Shown here one piece after another: positions 44,301 through 54,457 of a stretch of DNA of 64,000 bases. Every line of letters starts with the position of its first letter. Position 1 is the first letter of the stretch. This DNA is from Chitinophagales bacterium (GTDB lineage: Bacteria > Bacteroidota > Bacteroidia > Chitinophagales > Chitinophagaceae). A model generated the notes under the pieces. The model was not told the origin of the DNA, did no database searches, and saw nothing but the letters and a program-made list of their open reading frames with translations. The DNA lies in assembly GCA_015654695.1 (NCBI GenBank), contig JAATGJ010000068.1, positions 29,730 through 93,729 on the forward strand, read 5' to 3'. Position numbers and translations under genes: made by a program.

Positions 44301-46927
44301 AAAATCTTTCCACTGAAATCATATTGAATTGTTGCAATGTCCACACCGGAGCTTTGATTATCTGACAAGGACTGTATCACCCTTCCCCAGTTGTCGTAAT
44401 AGATACTGGTAATAAGATATTGGGAGGCCGTACCAAGTATTTTTATCCTTGTACCGGTAACCAGGCCGGTTGTAATATCAGATTTTACATTGCTTACAGG
44501 ATACAAGTTCACCCCGCTCTGAAGCTCGCTGTTGTAAGAAGCATCGAATGTTTTTGCCCCGGCATAGGTATAACCATCATAAAATGTTTCGGTAAGTATC
44601 TCATATCCCGAAACAGGAGCCGGATAATTTGCAGATGGAATCGCATCTGCTGCTGACTGATGAGTAATCCTGTCACTGTTGTTGTTCCATAATCCTGTAC
44701 GGAAAGGACGATTAAGCGGATCATATTCTGTTACCATCCACTGTTTGGTGGATTGTGTACGCAGTTTTTCATCCTGTGTCATCACCAGCCGGTCACGGCC
44801 ATCATATACCAACCATACTTCACCCGCTCCCGGCACTTTTTTAATGATCATCCTGCCTTCTGCATCATATTCGTACCTGAAACAAAGTTCATTTTGCACT
44901 GTAGCGTTGGCTGAAAGATTCCAGCTATTGGCAATCATCCATTCGACCGCTTTTGGTTGCAATACATAACGCAACCTCCTGAAATCATCATACACATAAT
45001 AGGTGCAGAGCCATCCTGTATATCCATCCTGCAATATGCTTGATAATTGTACTTTCTTCAAGACTACCAGGCCATTTCTTTCCTTATATTCAATGACTTT
45101 ATTGTCCTGCTCATCGGTAGATTCCGTTACCATTAATTCCCCGGTACTGTACAGACCAATATGTTGCGGTACAGAAGCAATGACCGTACCGATAGTAAAC
45201 ATCCTCACATCTTCCGTAAGCCTGTTGGCTCTTTGGATAGCTCTTACTCCTTTATTATTACCTCCCCAGCTTTTACCGGGCGCTATTTGCATCAACACCC
45301 TGTTAAGCGGAGAATTTTCATATACATTACCGGAGTAATAAAACGACTCGGTATTATTTAAGTAACTGTTATAAAACACAGGCTGCTGTGTATTGGGATC
45401 GGTTCTGAAGTTGCCGGTTTCAAGATTATCGGTATAAGGCAAATATTGCTGAGTTACCCGTCCATATGAATCATACCAGGAAGTATTGATCATATCCTTT
45501 CCTGCGGGTGTAGCGCTTTTGACAACGGTTTGCCATTCCCTGCCAAGACCGTCAAAATAAGTAGTGGATTGGGCTACATCGAGTTTGTTTGTTTGTGCAT
45601 TAGCGGTTGCCAGATCGGCAATGCCGGGTTTGACGAAAACCCGTCCTTTGATATAATTCATATTAGCAGCATCCGTACCGCCAGGATAAGTTGGCATAGC
45701 TACCGGCGTAAGGCTTGCTGTTGCTGCAGAACCATTGGGTATATTATTGGCTGTCGTTGCTGCTACGCGGATACAAATTGTATTGGTATATAATGTTTCT
45801 GAAGCTGCTGTTATTCTCACCCTGTAATAAGTAGTGACGGATGGAGATGGAGGTGCATATGAAGCCGCACTACTGACCGCGGTCCAGTTTATTTCATCGG
45901 TTGATCTTTCCCACTGGTATCCATACACAGAGCCAAACCCACCACTGGTTCCCGAAACAGTCAATCCGGTAACTGCACCTCCAGGCGCTATAGATTGCGC
46001 TGCACTGAGTGTACCTGATTTAAAAATAACGATAACATAGACAGAATTTGAGTACCCTATCTGCGGGCCAGCACACATGGCCTTTCTGCGATAATAACGG
46101 GAACGTAATGGCGCGGGACTGAAAGAATAATTTTGCCCGGTTCCTCCTGTGGCAATTGCTGTAAAGTTGATATTATCAGAAGATTCTTCCCATTGATAGG
46201 TATAACTTCCGCAACCACCACCTGAGGCAACTGTTGCATTTAATGTGGCCGGTATAGCCGGGTATTCGATAACCTGGTTAGCAGGAGTAATGATGCCGCC
46301 ATTTAATGGTGGATTTACAAATACGGTATGTGAATTGGAATAACCAACTGCACCTCCCGGTGATACCGTTACCTTACGACGGTAATAGGTAGTAGCGGTC
46401 AGACCAGAAGAAAAGGATAAGTTCTGACCGGTTGCGCCACTAACATCGGTAAAGACAATATTATCCGGTGACTGTTGCCATTGATAAGCATAGGAAGGTG
46501 TACAGCTACCGCCCGTAGCAACCGTGCAATTAACAGCAGCAGGTGTTTGTCCCCAATAAATAGTTTGTGAAGCGGTACCTATAGTTCCTGGCGAAAGAGC
46601 TGCAGAAACAGTTATATTCAGCGATGCATTTCCTATGGATGTGGTAAGGTCAATTCTGCGGCCTGCACCTGCTGTAAAAATTACATAGACCTGAGGCCAG
46701 GGTGTTCCGCTTTTACAGGAGCCCCATCCTGTTATGTTACCGCCAATTATACACCATTGCATATCCGTGCCAGAGTTCCAGCTGCCACTGATAGTATATT
46801 GATACTCTACTCCCTCAGCTACGCAGGATGGCCCGGAGATATACACCTGGGCTTGTCCACGATTGTTTAAAAATAGTATTGTGCAAACGCTGATCAGGAA
46901 TTTGAAAAATGGTGATTTAGCCAGCAT
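41327..46927 (-). CDS. Giant Ig-like/Rhs-repeat protein with C-terminal NlpC-like putative toxin domain
   Basis: A 1866-residue secreted protein. The second ATG is used so that the signal peptide [20 protein letters not shown] is N-terminal and no overlap with the upstream gene results. Residues ~25-410 contain Ig-like modules with repeated YQWxxSxDNxxF and YYRRKV words. A DUF6443-type Rhs region follows ([30 protein letters not shown]) with many YD repeats. The Rhs core ends near residue 1625 with [24 protein letters not shown] and [18 protein letters not shown]. The variable tail (~1626-1866) has TYNCAGLSF (Cys ~1723) and PDFHIVSG (His ~1785), in the order of NlpC/P60-type cysteine peptidases. 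No T9SS C-terminal domain was seen. Function as a polymorphic toxin is inferred. Confidence 0.78.
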   Translation of the reverse strand: MLAKSPFFKFLISVCTILFLNNRGQAQVYISGPSCVAEGVEYQYTISGSWNSGTDMQWCIIGGNITGWGSCKSGTPWPQVYVIFTAGAGRRIDLTTSIGNASLNITVSAALSPGTIGTASQTIYWGQTPAAVNCTVATGGSCTPSYAYQWQQSPDNIVFTDVSGATGQNLSFSSGLTATTYYRRKVTVSPGGAVGYSNSHTVFVNPPLNGGIITPANQVIEYPAIPATLNATVASGGGCGSYTYQWEESSDNINFTAIATGGTGQNYSFSPAPLRSRYYRRKAMCAGPQIGYSNSVYVIVIFKSGTLSAAQSIAPGGAVTGLTVSGTSGGFGSVYGYQWERSTDEINWTAVSSAASYAPPSPSVTTYYRVRITAASETLYTNTICIRVAATTANNIPNGSAATASLTPVAMPTYPGGTDAANMNYIKGRVFVKPGIADLATANAQTNKLDVAQSTTYFDGLGREWQTVVKSATPAGKDMINTSWYDSYGRVTQQYLPYTDNLETGNFRTDPNTQQPVFYNSYLNNTESFYYSGNVYENSPLNRVLMQIAPGKSWGGNNKGVRAIQRANRLTEDVRMFTIGTVIASVPQHIGLYSTGELMVTESTDEQDNKVIEYKERNGLVVLKKVQLSSILQDGYTGWLCTYYVYDDFRRLRYVLQPKAVEWMIANSWNLSANATVQNELCFRYEYDAEGRMIIKKVPGAGEVWLVYDGRDRLVMTQDEKLRTQSTKQWMVTEYDPLNRPFRTGLWNNNSDRITHQSAADAIPSANYPAPVSGYEILTETFYDGYTYAGAKTFDASYNSELQSGVNLYPVSNVKSDITTGLVTGTRIKILGTASQYLITSIYYDNWGRVIQSLSDNQSSGVDIATIQYDFSGKILSNYLRHQINSSPGVITGVLTKMEYDHGGRVKNIKKIVNGGMEKTLAQNSYDELGKLITKVLSPTGGAGGGPLETLDYKYTIRGWLQGINRGFANASYTAEASTQANRWFGMELLYDYGFEKNQYNGNIGGIRWKSTGDDEQRAYGFDYDNVNRLLKADFNQYTSSAWNTTSGIDFGLSNMSYDANGNIVTMNQKGLKLNTSPTIDQLIYTYTTTSNKLTKVTDAIVTADNGKLGDFKDGTNGSTDDYSYDVNGNLNLDNNKAISSITYNHLNLPLVITIAGKGTITYTYDAAGNKQKKLTSDITTGGKTIVTTTKYISGFIYETKQTTPANTPNDDYTDKMQFTGQEEGRIRALYDNPATPTTITGFAYDYFIKDHLGNVRMVLTDEQKTIYYPAATLEGTYSATGTTQVNSMINYEKQFYTIDNTKVVTEASIPSWPTETLPNTKLYYNHNDIPPASPNPNYPSGVSPVQTAGSDKLYKLNATTNKTGLEFIIKVMAGDKIDIFGKSYFLNTGTVNNANSTLLDLTTLMTSLLGSPANAIAAKGVTASQLYTWNTGLVPSSFFRGTNGETTTIPKAYINYIFLDEQFKYAGGNFSRVGSSGTVKNHWNVDAAQLQNITVPKNGYIFVYVSNESNLEVFFDNLQVVHKPGPILEETHYYPFGLTMNGISSKALAFGNPDNKFEYNGKEKQEKEFSDGSGLEEYDYGARHYNPQIGRWFNIDPLADVSRRWSPYNYAYNNPIRFIDPDGMQAEAAGSADDILYSGDMSFMTKQRGNAEAMENNAAALRERAQQRENREGLEKMVQNAWNKATQITESEESNLTTISTDPCAKKYDDYDRNKDLVTYNCAGLSFRNYRKMNEPDFVPYLEKNNKKVGSKGDIKFWLWDYTYSVTYSDGTAAPGFGHGPDFHIVSGVLGENGSDPKAVFSKDGLRPVFGTKAPLSWAPVTGPLKAQGPFDAPWKINGRQLYVQIISLKLRTFIVPCSDFSVLK

Positions 46928-46955
46928 AACAATTAGTTGTTGGATAAGATAATTT

Positions 46956-47588
46956 TTACTGTGAATTGTTTTGTGCATTCACAAAAACCGTTGCTACATC
47001 TGAATATGTTATCGAGCCGGAAACTGATTCGGTAATTTTTCTCCTGTAAAAAACAGTTTGTATCAATGCTCCCTGTGATGGCAAATTTTGACCGACAGCC
47101 CCTGCAATGTTTGACCAGTTCAGTGCATTGGAAGATTGCTGCCATTGATAAGAATAGGCCGGGGAGCAGCTTCCTCCTGTTGCAGGGGAGCAGATAATAA
47201 CAGCCGGAATTGAATTATAATCCAGCATTTGTCTTTTTATAGAATCAATAATATTACCGGGAGATAATGACCGGGTAATATGGATTTGCAGTGAATTTTC
47301 TCCCCCGGAATAGCTGATGGATATGCTGGCGTTACCTGCATCTTCATCCCAGGTTATTTTTACAGAAGAATGTGGTTGAATGGTTCTGCAGGCAGTTCTG
47401 GTATCTGTAAACTTTCCTCCCTGGATACATATCGAAATTTGTGAGACTGAATCCGGGTTACCACTGATGAAGTAATCATACACAGTTGCAGGCAAGACGC
47501 AGGAAGCGCCATTTATTTGCGGTTGTGCAGATAGTGCAGATGAAATAAAAAAAATGATGCACGTTAATATTGAAGTTTGAAGCTTCAT
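46956..47588 (-). CDS. Small secreted Ig-like protein, paralogue of the N-terminus of the giant Rhs protein
   Basis: A 210-residue exported protein: signal peptide (~1-21, SALSAQ), then [19 protein letters not shown] and a single Ig-like module with [22 protein letters not shown] and [19 protein letters not shown]. The same order, with [41 protein letters not shown] and [12 protein letters not shown], occurs in the first ~200 residues of the downstream giant protein, indicating local duplication. It lies between the two Rhs genes with about 20 bp on the upstream side. It may be a structural or targeting partner; no function is known. Confidence 0.7.
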   Translation of the reverse strand: MKLQTSILTCIIFFISSALSAQPQINGASCVLPATVYDYFISGNPDSVSQISICIQGGKFTDTRTACRTIQPHSSVKITWDEDAGNASISISYSGGENSLQIHITRSLSPGNIIDSIKRQMLDYNSIPAVIICSPATGGSCSPAYSYQWQQSSNALNWSNIAGAVGQNLPSQGALIQTVFYRRKITESVSGSITYSDVATVFVNAQNNSQ

Positions 47589-47608
47589 AGCATATAAGTT
47601 TTATAGTA

Positions 47609-50600
47609 TCAAGGTGTTTTGTATTTGTATTCGAATGTTTTGATGATATTCTTATCCTGGTCGCGGATAAGCTGCAGCCTGCCCAGCTTATCATATTCAT
47701 AATAGCTGATCCTGTTTCCCGGATCACATTGACTGGATAATCCAATAAGTGGTTCATGCGTATAGGTAGTCATCAATGCGCCAACGGGGTATAATCTTAA
47801 TTCATCTATCGGGAGGCTTCCTGAAATAGTTACCTGAGTTTGACCTGTTATACGGTGTTCGTAATATTTCCATACTGTTCCAAGGCTTCTACCTGCAGTG
47901 GCTGAACCTACCGTTCCTGTAATCGTTAACGGGGAACTACCTTTTATCCAATAGGAAACAATGTATGTTGTTCCAGTGGAAAGCCCTGACTTAATAATAT
48001 TATTGGAGCCGTTTAGTGTATATACTTTTTTTCCGGTGGGTGCCGTAATATCGGCACCGGGAGTTCCGGTGTATGTCCAGTTTCCTTTATTTTCTGCTTC
48101 GAAACTGGTAAATGCGATGCTGGTATTAACGGCATTGGCGACTTCTGCTACAGGATACATATTCAGATAATCCCATAGATAAGTATTGATTACATCATTT
48201 GTTTTATTGTATTCAGTAACGTTCCCCACAGCATCATAACTGCTAAAAAGCAGCTTTCCCTTGTATGCTGCGTTTTTTGAAAAGGCGTTCGATACAATAG
48301 AACTGCCGGATCCAAATGATGCAGATGTAATAGGCGCGCCAGTTTCTATTTGCCATACTTTATCCGGATACGGTTTATCACTGCGATAAGTAGTGATGGT
48401 GCCTGCTGTGATATCAGATTGCCATACAGTTGGGTTCTTGAATTTTTTAACGATGTACTGCTCGATGGGTGCGGCACTGATATTCTTATCCTGTAATAGT
48501 TTAATTCCCTGGGCTTCACTGCCGGATGGAGCACCGGAAAATGAATAGTTGAATGGATACTTAGCATATTCTATAGTCTCTTCTTCATACCCTGTTTGTA
48601 ATTTGCGATGTTTCTTATTTATCTCAAGCGGCTGAAGATAATTAACGTCATATACATAGCTGGTTTCATTGGTAAGCAACCGGTATGGATCGCCAGGATC
48701 ATACACAATTTCCGTTTTTTTCAACGGCCTAACCGCACCTGAACGCACAGTATAATAGTTATAGGCATATTGATAAACAGAGCCGTCTGTCCAGCATCCA
48801 TTGGGGTTTTCATAAAGGAAAAATAACCTTTGATCAACAAGGAGCCCTGCCAGTTGGTCAATAGAATGCAGAGTCTGATAAGTAGTTGCGGTCTCAGATA
48901 CTTTGATATTTGCGGCATTGTAAACTTTATTACTGGTGAGATTTCCCCGCAGATAATGGTTCGACTGCCGTTGAAACATGTTACTGTTCCCATAATAAGG
49001 AAGATAAATGTTATCGGTTACCGGAGAACCATAATCATAAACATATTCAACACGTCCATTATTGGTTAATTCAGTACCCGTATATACCGATACATAAGGA
49101 TATACAACCGGACTGCCATCGTAACCATCTATCTGCATTGAACTAACAGAATTGTAAATCCTTTCATTATACATGTATTGACCAGCCGTAATTAGGGTTT
49201 GAAGGCACACATACCGATCGTCTGTACTGTAATAGCCGATATAATTTGAAAACATCTTCTGTCCATATCCATTGTTACCAGGTCCGTACTTGTAGGTTTT
49301 TATTAATGGTACATCATTAACTGAAGAAAGGCTTGTAATTTTTTTAACCCGCAGCCCACCTGCATATTTAGGGCCTAATTCTTCAAACTGGTGTGGTTCA
49401 AATTCGAATTCCGTGTACCCTCCTGTGGGATAGGTAATTCTTTTTAATACCCCTTCTGTCATGTATGCGGGATATACATTTCTGTCTGCGCCGCCGATAG
49501 ATTGCTGAATTGAACCACCCGCAGTTACGTACGTAATATTCTGCTGAGGTATCATGTTCGTATTGGTTACCTTCCCGTTATAATAGCCCCACCAATCCTG
49601 GGCATTAAAGTCCTGCGGGTCATTCTTGTTTCCACTGAAAGTAGTAGTATGATATTGAAAATTATATTCTTCCTGTACTGAAGCATCTGAACCTAATATC
49701 TGTATCTTATCCAGTTTCAGTTTGTGATCCTGCAGGACGGAATTATTGAGTTTTTTAAAATAGGTATAAAAGAATTTGACACTCTTTACGAGGGTATATA
49801 CTCCCCCGCTCAGGGAATAAATCCGGATAAACTCAAGACTTTTCTGGTTTTCATATATGTCTGTACGATTAACCGATGACTGAACAAACTCAACTTTACC
49901 ATTATCAAAAAGTATCTCAGACAAGTACTGGGTAGTCGTCATATATCCCAGACTGGTGGAAACATAGCCAAATATTTGTGCAGTTGGCGGCTGACAGAAG
50001 CTTTCTGGATTTGTATTACTCGGGATACCCAAAACATTATCAAGTACGCGTATATAATCTGATTTTGTAAGTTTTTGAACTGCTCCTGTTCCTGTAGCAT
50101 AATTAAAATTTATAGTCCTTGAAAGATCTGCAGATTGCATTTGGGTCATCAGCCAGGAAGATGGAAAATAATCCTCTACAAAAACACCAGAGCCTCCTGA
50201 AGTAGTCTCCGGAGCACCGTATCTGCAAATTGTCCCGTTTTCATCAGTAATTGAAAGGTTAGAAAGACTTCCGCTTGTATAATTAAATTTTACCGGATCA
50301 TACGGTATGGTGATAGGTTGCTGAACACCCTGCTGAAAGATAAAACGGCCATTTTTACCTGGCATTGAATAGGAGAATTCGTCGGGTTGTACATCTTTCC
50401 ATTTTTTAACTACGGATTCAAAAAAAGTATAGTCACAAGGTTGCGCTGTCAGGTTCATCTGACCCGGCTGATTTAATATGCCTTCGGCCTTTTCATCTGC
50501 CACCCCTTTCACATTCCTTGTTATCGCACCACCGGCATTTAATGACCATCCTAATCCCACCCAACTTGCTTGTTCTTCATAACGGATACCTCCTGCATGA

Positions 50601-50851
50601 TAGGAGATACTGATGGGAACATTCAGTTTTCCACTTTTGATTTCATAGATTGGTATTGATATAGAGGGGATGCCTGTAAACATATTTACAGGTAATTCCG
50701 TGTACTTCCATAGGGCTGCTGCATTAGGAGAGAGAGGGGTGATCTGTGGCGCTTTGACCTGTGCTGAAACTAAACTTTGCAGACACATGCAAAGTAGTGC
50801 AACATGGAAAAGGTCTTTAACCCGTTTTTGTATTTTACAAACTATGTGCAT
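47609..50851 (-). CDS. Secreted Rhs/YD-repeat-like protein without a core or toxin domain
   Basis: A 1080-residue exported protein. After a signal peptide (VALLCMCLQSLVSAQ) the opening is typical of Bacteroidota Rhs-like proteins: WKYTELPVNMFTGIPSISIPIYEI, VPISISYHAGGIRYEEQASWVGLGWSLNAGGAITRNV. The middle has repeated YTV-type and MTTQYLSEI strands, and a carbohydrate-binding-like module near residues ~945-1010 (FTSFEAENKGNWTYTG, GTTYIVSYWIKGSSPL). It ends YYEYDKLGRLQLIRDQDKNIIKTFEYKY, i.e. a last YD repeat with no Rhs core or toxin. It may form a shell or carrier with the downstream giant protein; the two are in one operon. Confidence 0.75.
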   Translation of the reverse strand: MHIVCKIQKRVKDLFHVALLCMCLQSLVSAQVKAPQITPLSPNAAALWKYTELPVNMFTGIPSISIPIYEIKSGKLNVPISISYHAGGIRYEEQASWVGLGWSLNAGGAITRNVKGVADEKAEGILNQPGQMNLTAQPCDYTFFESVVKKWKDVQPDEFSYSMPGKNGRFIFQQGVQQPITIPYDPVKFNYTSGSLSNLSITDENGTICRYGAPETTSGGSGVFVEDYFPSSWLMTQMQSADLSRTINFNYATGTGAVQKLTKSDYIRVLDNVLGIPSNTNPESFCQPPTAQIFGYVSTSLGYMTTTQYLSEILFDNGKVEFVQSSVNRTDIYENQKSLEFIRIYSLSGGVYTLVKSVKFFYTYFKKLNNSVLQDHKLKLDKIQILGSDASVQEEYNFQYHTTTFSGNKNDPQDFNAQDWWGYYNGKVTNTNMIPQQNITYVTAGGSIQQSIGGADRNVYPAYMTEGVLKRITYPTGGYTEFEFEPHQFEELGPKYAGGLRVKKITSLSSVNDVPLIKTYKYGPGNNGYGQKMFSNYIGYYSTDDRYVCLQTLITAGQYMYNERIYNSVSSMQIDGYDGSPVVYPYVSVYTGTELTNNGRVEYVYDYGSPVTDNIYLPYYGNSNMFQRQSNHYLRGNLTSNKVYNAANIKVSETATTYQTLHSIDQLAGLLVDQRLFFLYENPNGCWTDGSVYQYAYNYYTVRSGAVRPLKKTEIVYDPGDPYRLLTNETSYVYDVNYLQPLEINKKHRKLQTGYEEETIEYAKYPFNYSFSGAPSGSEAQGIKLLQDKNISAAPIEQYIVKKFKNPTVWQSDITAGTITTYRSDKPYPDKVWQIETGAPITSASFGSGSSIVSNAFSKNAAYKGKLLFSSYDAVGNVTEYNKTNDVINTYLWDYLNMYPVAEVANAVNTSIAFTSFEAENKGNWTYTGTPGADITAPTGKKVYTLNGSNNIIKSGLSTGTTYIVSYWIKGSSPLTITGTVGSATAGRSLGTVWKYYEHRITGQTQVTISGSLPIDELRLYPVGALMTTYTHEPLIGLSSQCDPGNRISYYEYDKLGRLQLIRDQDKNIIKTFEYKYKTP

Positions 50852-50890
50852 ATTCTATTTTTAAATAGTGGCTTGTATTATTTACTCATT

Positions 50891-52375
50891 TTATTTAATA
50901 CTATATCCAATACGGAATACCAATGGCTGTGTTGCAGGAATCTGCTGATAACTTAGAAAATCCCATAGCAACTGTAGTTTTGTTTTCTTAAAGAATTTTG
51001 TTCTCAAGGAAACAACCTTACTCAGCCCAATCAATCCGCTTTGTTGCCATGCAGCCCTCTCCCGGCCTCCCCCAAAAGGGGCGGCCATCAAGACTCCGCT
51101 TAATTGACTCTTGTAATTCTGTTCATATCCACCGCTGACCCAGAAACTTCCCTTGATCTTCCAGTCAATAAAGCTTCTCAATCCAGCACCTTGATTAGTG
51201 ATGCGTATATCGTTCCATCCTCTTCCCACACCCATTTTATAACTGGCCCCGATACCAATTACAGACTTATCATTGAGCTTATATCCCAGTGATAACCCAA
51301 TATCGCTGGTGACAGGAAAGAAGTTCGTCGCTTTCTGTGTCTGGAAATTGGTTCCATATTCCAGTCTTTTGAAAAATGATTTTGTCTTTTGGTCATTAGG
51401 CTTGAATCCTTCCGGCATTTCTCCATCAGCCTCCACCAAACCTCCCCCCAAAGGAGAGGCTTTCAACACTTTCTCTTTTAACTCATTCATTCTACTTTGT
51501 GCCTCCTGCATATTCTGCCGGAACTGTGCCTGGACATTCGCACCACCCGCTGCTATCTGCTGTTGAATGAGATTGTTGACCTGTGACCTGGTCTGCAATC
51601 CTGCAAGACCTCCTCCAACTCCTCCAAAAGAGGAGAGATCATCTCCGGGCATACGGAATAATGAAGCCAGCATACTGTTCTTCCGCATAAAATCCTGGAA
51701 CAATTTTGTTTTACTTAATAGCTCAATGGCTTTTCGTTCTGCTTTCTTATGATCCTTTAATAGTCCTTTGTATTCATTCAATTGCTCTGAATAATAATAC
51801 ACCTGCTTATTCAGCTTCTTTAACTCTCTGGCAAAACCCAATTGGCTGAGCTGATCTTTCAGGAATTGTTTTCGTTCTCGCAGAAATTTCTTTATCTCTT
51901 CCGCTTTCTGAAATTTATCTTCCAGCCCGTTTACTTTACTTAACGCCTCTTTTAATTTTTGTTCACTTCCTTTTATTGTTGAAATCAATTGAGGATTTTG
52001 GTGCAGGAATTTTAATGACGTACTTAATGTATCGAGTGAGGGAATATATTGTTTACCTGCTGCCTTAGCCATTAGCCGTTGCTCCAGCTCCTGGTATTTT
52101 TGTTCTGCATTGCCAAATACTTCCTTTGCTTTCAATGAATCCATCTTCGCCAGCTTCTTTTTCATTGTAGCCTCCTGCTTCATCAAGCCCACAAGCGCTT
52201 TATCCATTTTTGTATCCAGCTTTTGTTCTAACTGATTGGCTTTGGAAGAAACTTTATCTACGTAACCGGAAGGAAGTTGCACTATGACGCTATCCTCCTG
52301 CCCGGATACGGGTTGTCCCTGTAATTGCAGGACAAGAAAAATAAAAGCAATGGTTGGGGTCAGTCGCTTCAGCAT
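50891..52375 (-). CDS. Exported coiled-coil protein with C-terminal beta-barrel-like domain, first gene of Rhs operon
   Basis: A 494-residue exported protein not assignable to a known family. A signal peptide (~1-21) precedes a long, charged coiled-coil region (~30-235, KANQLEQKLDTKMDKALVGLMKQE..., ERKQFLKDQLSQLG). The last ~170 residues (YGTNFQTQKATNFFPVTSDIGLSLGYKL, GIGASYKMGVGRGW, WVSGGYEQNYK, LVFRIGYSIK with a terminal aromatic-rich strand) look like outer-membrane barrel strands. Three glycine-rich loops (SSFGGVGGGLAG, ASPLGGGLVEAD and MAAPFGGGRERA) are encoded by palindromic DNA repeats. It lies 39 bp upstream of the Rhs-like gene and is the best candidate for a dedicated outer-membrane component of this locus. 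Confidence 0.6.
   Translation of the reverse strand: MLKRLTPTIAFIFLVLQLQGQPVSGQEDSVIVQLPSGYVDKVSSKANQLEQKLDTKMDKALVGLMKQEATMKKKLAKMDSLKAKEVFGNAEQKYQELEQRLMAKAAGKQYIPSLDTLSTSLKFLHQNPQLISTIKGSEQKLKEALSKVNGLEDKFQKAEEIKKFLRERKQFLKDQLSQLGFARELKKLNKQVYYYSEQLNEYKGLLKDHKKAERKAIELLSKTKLFQDFMRKNSMLASLFRMPGDDLSSFGGVGGGLAGLQTRSQVNNLIQQQIAAGGANVQAQFRQNMQEAQSRMNELKEKVLKASPLGGGLVEADGEMPEGFKPNDQKTKSFFKRLEYGTNFQTQKATNFFPVTSDIGLSLGYKLNDKSVIGIGASYKMGVGRGWNDIRITNQGAGLRSFIDWKIKGSFWVSGGYEQNYKSQLSGVLMAAPFGGGRERAAWQQSGLIGLSKVVSLRTKFFKKTKLQLLWDFLSYQQIPATQPLVFRIGYSIK
51056..51640 (-). repeat. Three palindromic repeats inside the coiled-coil/barrel gene
   Basis: Palindromic words of the CCTCCCC...GGGGAGG kind occur at 51056-51088 (CCTCCCCCAAAAGGGGCGG), 51431-51463 (CCTCCCCCCAAAGGAGAGGC) and 51608-51640 (CTCCTCCAAAAGAGGAGAG). 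All keep the reading frame and encode glycine-rich loops. Related sequences lie in a methyltransferase gene and between ribosomal genes. Confidence 0.6.
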
Positions 52376-52921
52376 TATACTGTGTGTTTTACAAAGCCCT
52401 GGTTCAAAAAATCATTTATACAATACTGTATTATTCCGTTTCACTTATCCATTCATCATTACCGCTATAAATATCATGCACGGTAAAATTGCAGCCATGG
52501 GGAAAACAACATTTAAAAATGTTTTTTCCCCGGTAAACCGTTTTTTGAGACATGACATTACCTATACATGCATAACATGCCTCTCAGGCTACTAACCAGG
52601 GAAAACAGGATGCTTAACCTTTGAATAAAAAATGTAACGAAAATCAGTGTCTTAACGGGGAAGTAATCGAAAGGGGGAAGGATTGAATGAGTATAATATT
52701 CTTTTTTACTCTCTTTCAAAAGTAAATGGAAATATAAATACCATCCAAAATAACAACAGAAATTTTTATAAGTGAGTTGATTGGGGTCTTAACTGAGTTA
52801 AAACCGCCTTTTTTTGCACCGATAAATTTCTATGATTGACTACTACAGTAGCTGGCGGGTAAAATTATTTTTTTGCCCGTTCATCTTTTTTTAGTTTGGA
52901 ATACTCTTCTATCATCATTTT
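52376..52921. other. Intergenic region upstream of the Rhs operon
   Basis: No gene is seen. TACTTTTG on the minus strand (52717-52724) is a -7 element candidate for the Rhs operon with a possible -33 TTTG about 21 bp further upstream; the leader would be about 340 nt. Otherwise the region is AT-rich with no clear repeats before the MITE. Confidence 0.5.
52717..52724 (-). promoter_or_regulatory. Possible -7 element of the Rhs operon
   Basis: The minus strand reads TACTTTTG, fitting TAnnTTTG. A TTTG lies about 21 bp upstream on that strand. Distance to the first start codon is long (~340 bp), so the assignment is tentative. Confidence 0.33.
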
Positions 52922-53172
52922 ATACCAATCAGACATCAAAAAAATACCTTTCGACATTGAACTAACAGCTAAATTTTTTACCACATCAGGCACATAGAAA
53001 CATAGAAATACACACATAGAACTTTATCCACGCCTTTAGGCGGGACAAGTTGTGAAAACCTATGTGCCTATGTTTCTATCCCGACGATTGCGGGACAAGT
53101 TATGTTTCAAAATAAAAGTTTTAATCACCTTAAAGTATGTGCTCTAGTATCGTTTTAATGTCCAATTAGTAT
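52922..53172. mobile_element. MITE-like element, copy A
   Basis: A 251 bp element bounded by imperfect terminal inverted repeats ATACCAATCAGACAT and ATGTCCAATTAGTAT. The interior has CACATAGAAACATAG and its mirror CTATGTGCCTATG, making the element nearly palindromic. It matches copy B at 56492-56716 closely but has about 26 extra bases (a CGGGACAAGTT-containing piece). It encodes no protein. No target-site duplication could be fixed with certainty. Confidence 0.7.
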
Positions 53173-53272
53173 TGACCATTACAAAGTAATCGCTGCGGAA
53201 AAATCCTGAAATGAGGAAAGCCCGTCCTTCGGTTACCCCGGGACAGGCTTATTACATTTTATACCTTATGTA

Positions 53273-54328
53273 TTACTCAGCCTTTCTTAACTTATCCCTT
53301 TCTTCGGCCACCACATGCAACATACTCTCCAGCTCGCCAATCCGTTTCAGTTGCCCTTCCAGTTTTTTATTTGCATCTGACACCGCCTGCAGATCATTGT
53401 TGAGTTCTTCCAGGTACGCTACTCTTTTCTGCAACTGCTGCCGCTGAAAAGTAACTTCTCTTAATTTTTCTTCCGTTTCCATCAACTGGCTGTGCAACTG
53501 CTGGTGATCCAAAGTTATCGTTGCCAGCTTTTGTTTCTGGTCTTCATAGTCACGGTTCATTTTAGTATAGGTTTCCTTCAGGTCTTCATACTCCATGTTG
53601 ATCATTTTGGAAGAACTGACCTGCAATTCCAGTTTCTGCATTTTGCTCTGCAGTACATTAAACTCGCTATAGGCATTATCGAGCATGGAAGTCATTTCCT
53701 TGGTCAGAAGTTCCTTTTGTTTTACATGACCGATCTCTTTTTCCTTTTCCGTGAGCTTGATCCGCAAATCAGTAATCTGCGATGACAATTCATCATTGGC
53801 CCTGAGTATCTCCCGCTGCTTTTCTTCCTGTTCTTTGAATGCATCTATATTATTCAGCAACTGGTTGATCTTTTCATTATGCTCCAGCAGGTTAGTTTGG
53901 GCCATGCGTAATTGCTGCATATAATCCTGCTTCTCTTCCGGTTGCGCCACCACTACTGGTGTTTTTTGTACCGTACCCATTTCCGCCAGCAACCTTTTAT
54001 TTTCCTTGCGCATTTCATCGGCTTCTATCGTATATATTTCAACATTCTCTTCCGCTTCCGCCAGTTGTTCTTTTGCTGCTTTCAATTCTTCTTTTACCGC
54101 TTTCAACTGGTCTTTTAATAAGGCAAATTCTTTATCCTTTAACTCCACATCATTAAAATAACGCGACTTCCATTCATCCCTGAATTTATTCACTTCATCT
54201 TTCTCTTCCATAGTGGCTTTAAGGCCGCGACGGCTGGCAATCGTAAAATGAATGGTGATACCCAGAATGATCGCTCCAAAAAAAAGCAGGATGATCTCAA
54301 AAACGGAAAGTGTAAGAGTGGCGCCCAT
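53273..54328 (-). CDS. Membrane-anchored coiled-coil protein
   Basis: A 351-residue protein with one N-terminal membrane helix (residues ~6-30, VFEIILLFFGAIILGITIHFTIA) and then a nearly continuous charged coiled coil to the end (KDEVNKFRDEWKSRYFNDVELKDKEFALLKDQLKAVKEELK...). No enzymatic motif is visible. The type is conserved in Chitinophagaceae-like genomes and may act as a scaffold for envelope or division proteins. It lies divergent from the DUF3298 gene with a ~130 bp spacer, downstream of the MITE. Only the architecture can be stated. Confidence 0.75.
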   Translation of the reverse strand: MGATLTLSVFEIILLFFGAIILGITIHFTIASRRGLKATMEEKDEVNKFRDEWKSRYFNDVELKDKEFALLKDQLKAVKEELKAAKEQLAEAEENVEIYTIEADEMRKENKRLLAEMGTVQKTPVVVAQPEEKQDYMQQLRMAQTNLLEHNEKINQLLNNIDAFKEQEEKQREILRANDELSSQITDLRIKLTEKEKEIGHVKQKELLTKEMTSMLDNAYSEFNVLQSKMQKLELQVSSSKMINMEYEDLKETYTKMNRDYEDQKQKLATITLDHQQLHSQLMETEEKLREVTFQRQQLQKRVAYLEELNNDLQAVSDANKKLEGQLKRIGELESMLHVVAEERDKLRKAE

Positions 54329-54457
54329 AACCTGTTGTTAAACCTGCTGAAAGTAGGAAAAAATGATAAGATGACAATTCTTAGTTTTTCACAAACCCAC
54401 TGTATAAGCTGCGGGATAATTGCTATATTTAAAACAGGATTGTAACCCGAAAAAACA

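Noticed and set aside
41327..46978. Longer start for the giant Rhs protein with overlap into the upstream Ig-like gene
   Set aside because: The first 17 residues precede a complete signal peptide that begins at the next ATG; overlap would be unnecessary.
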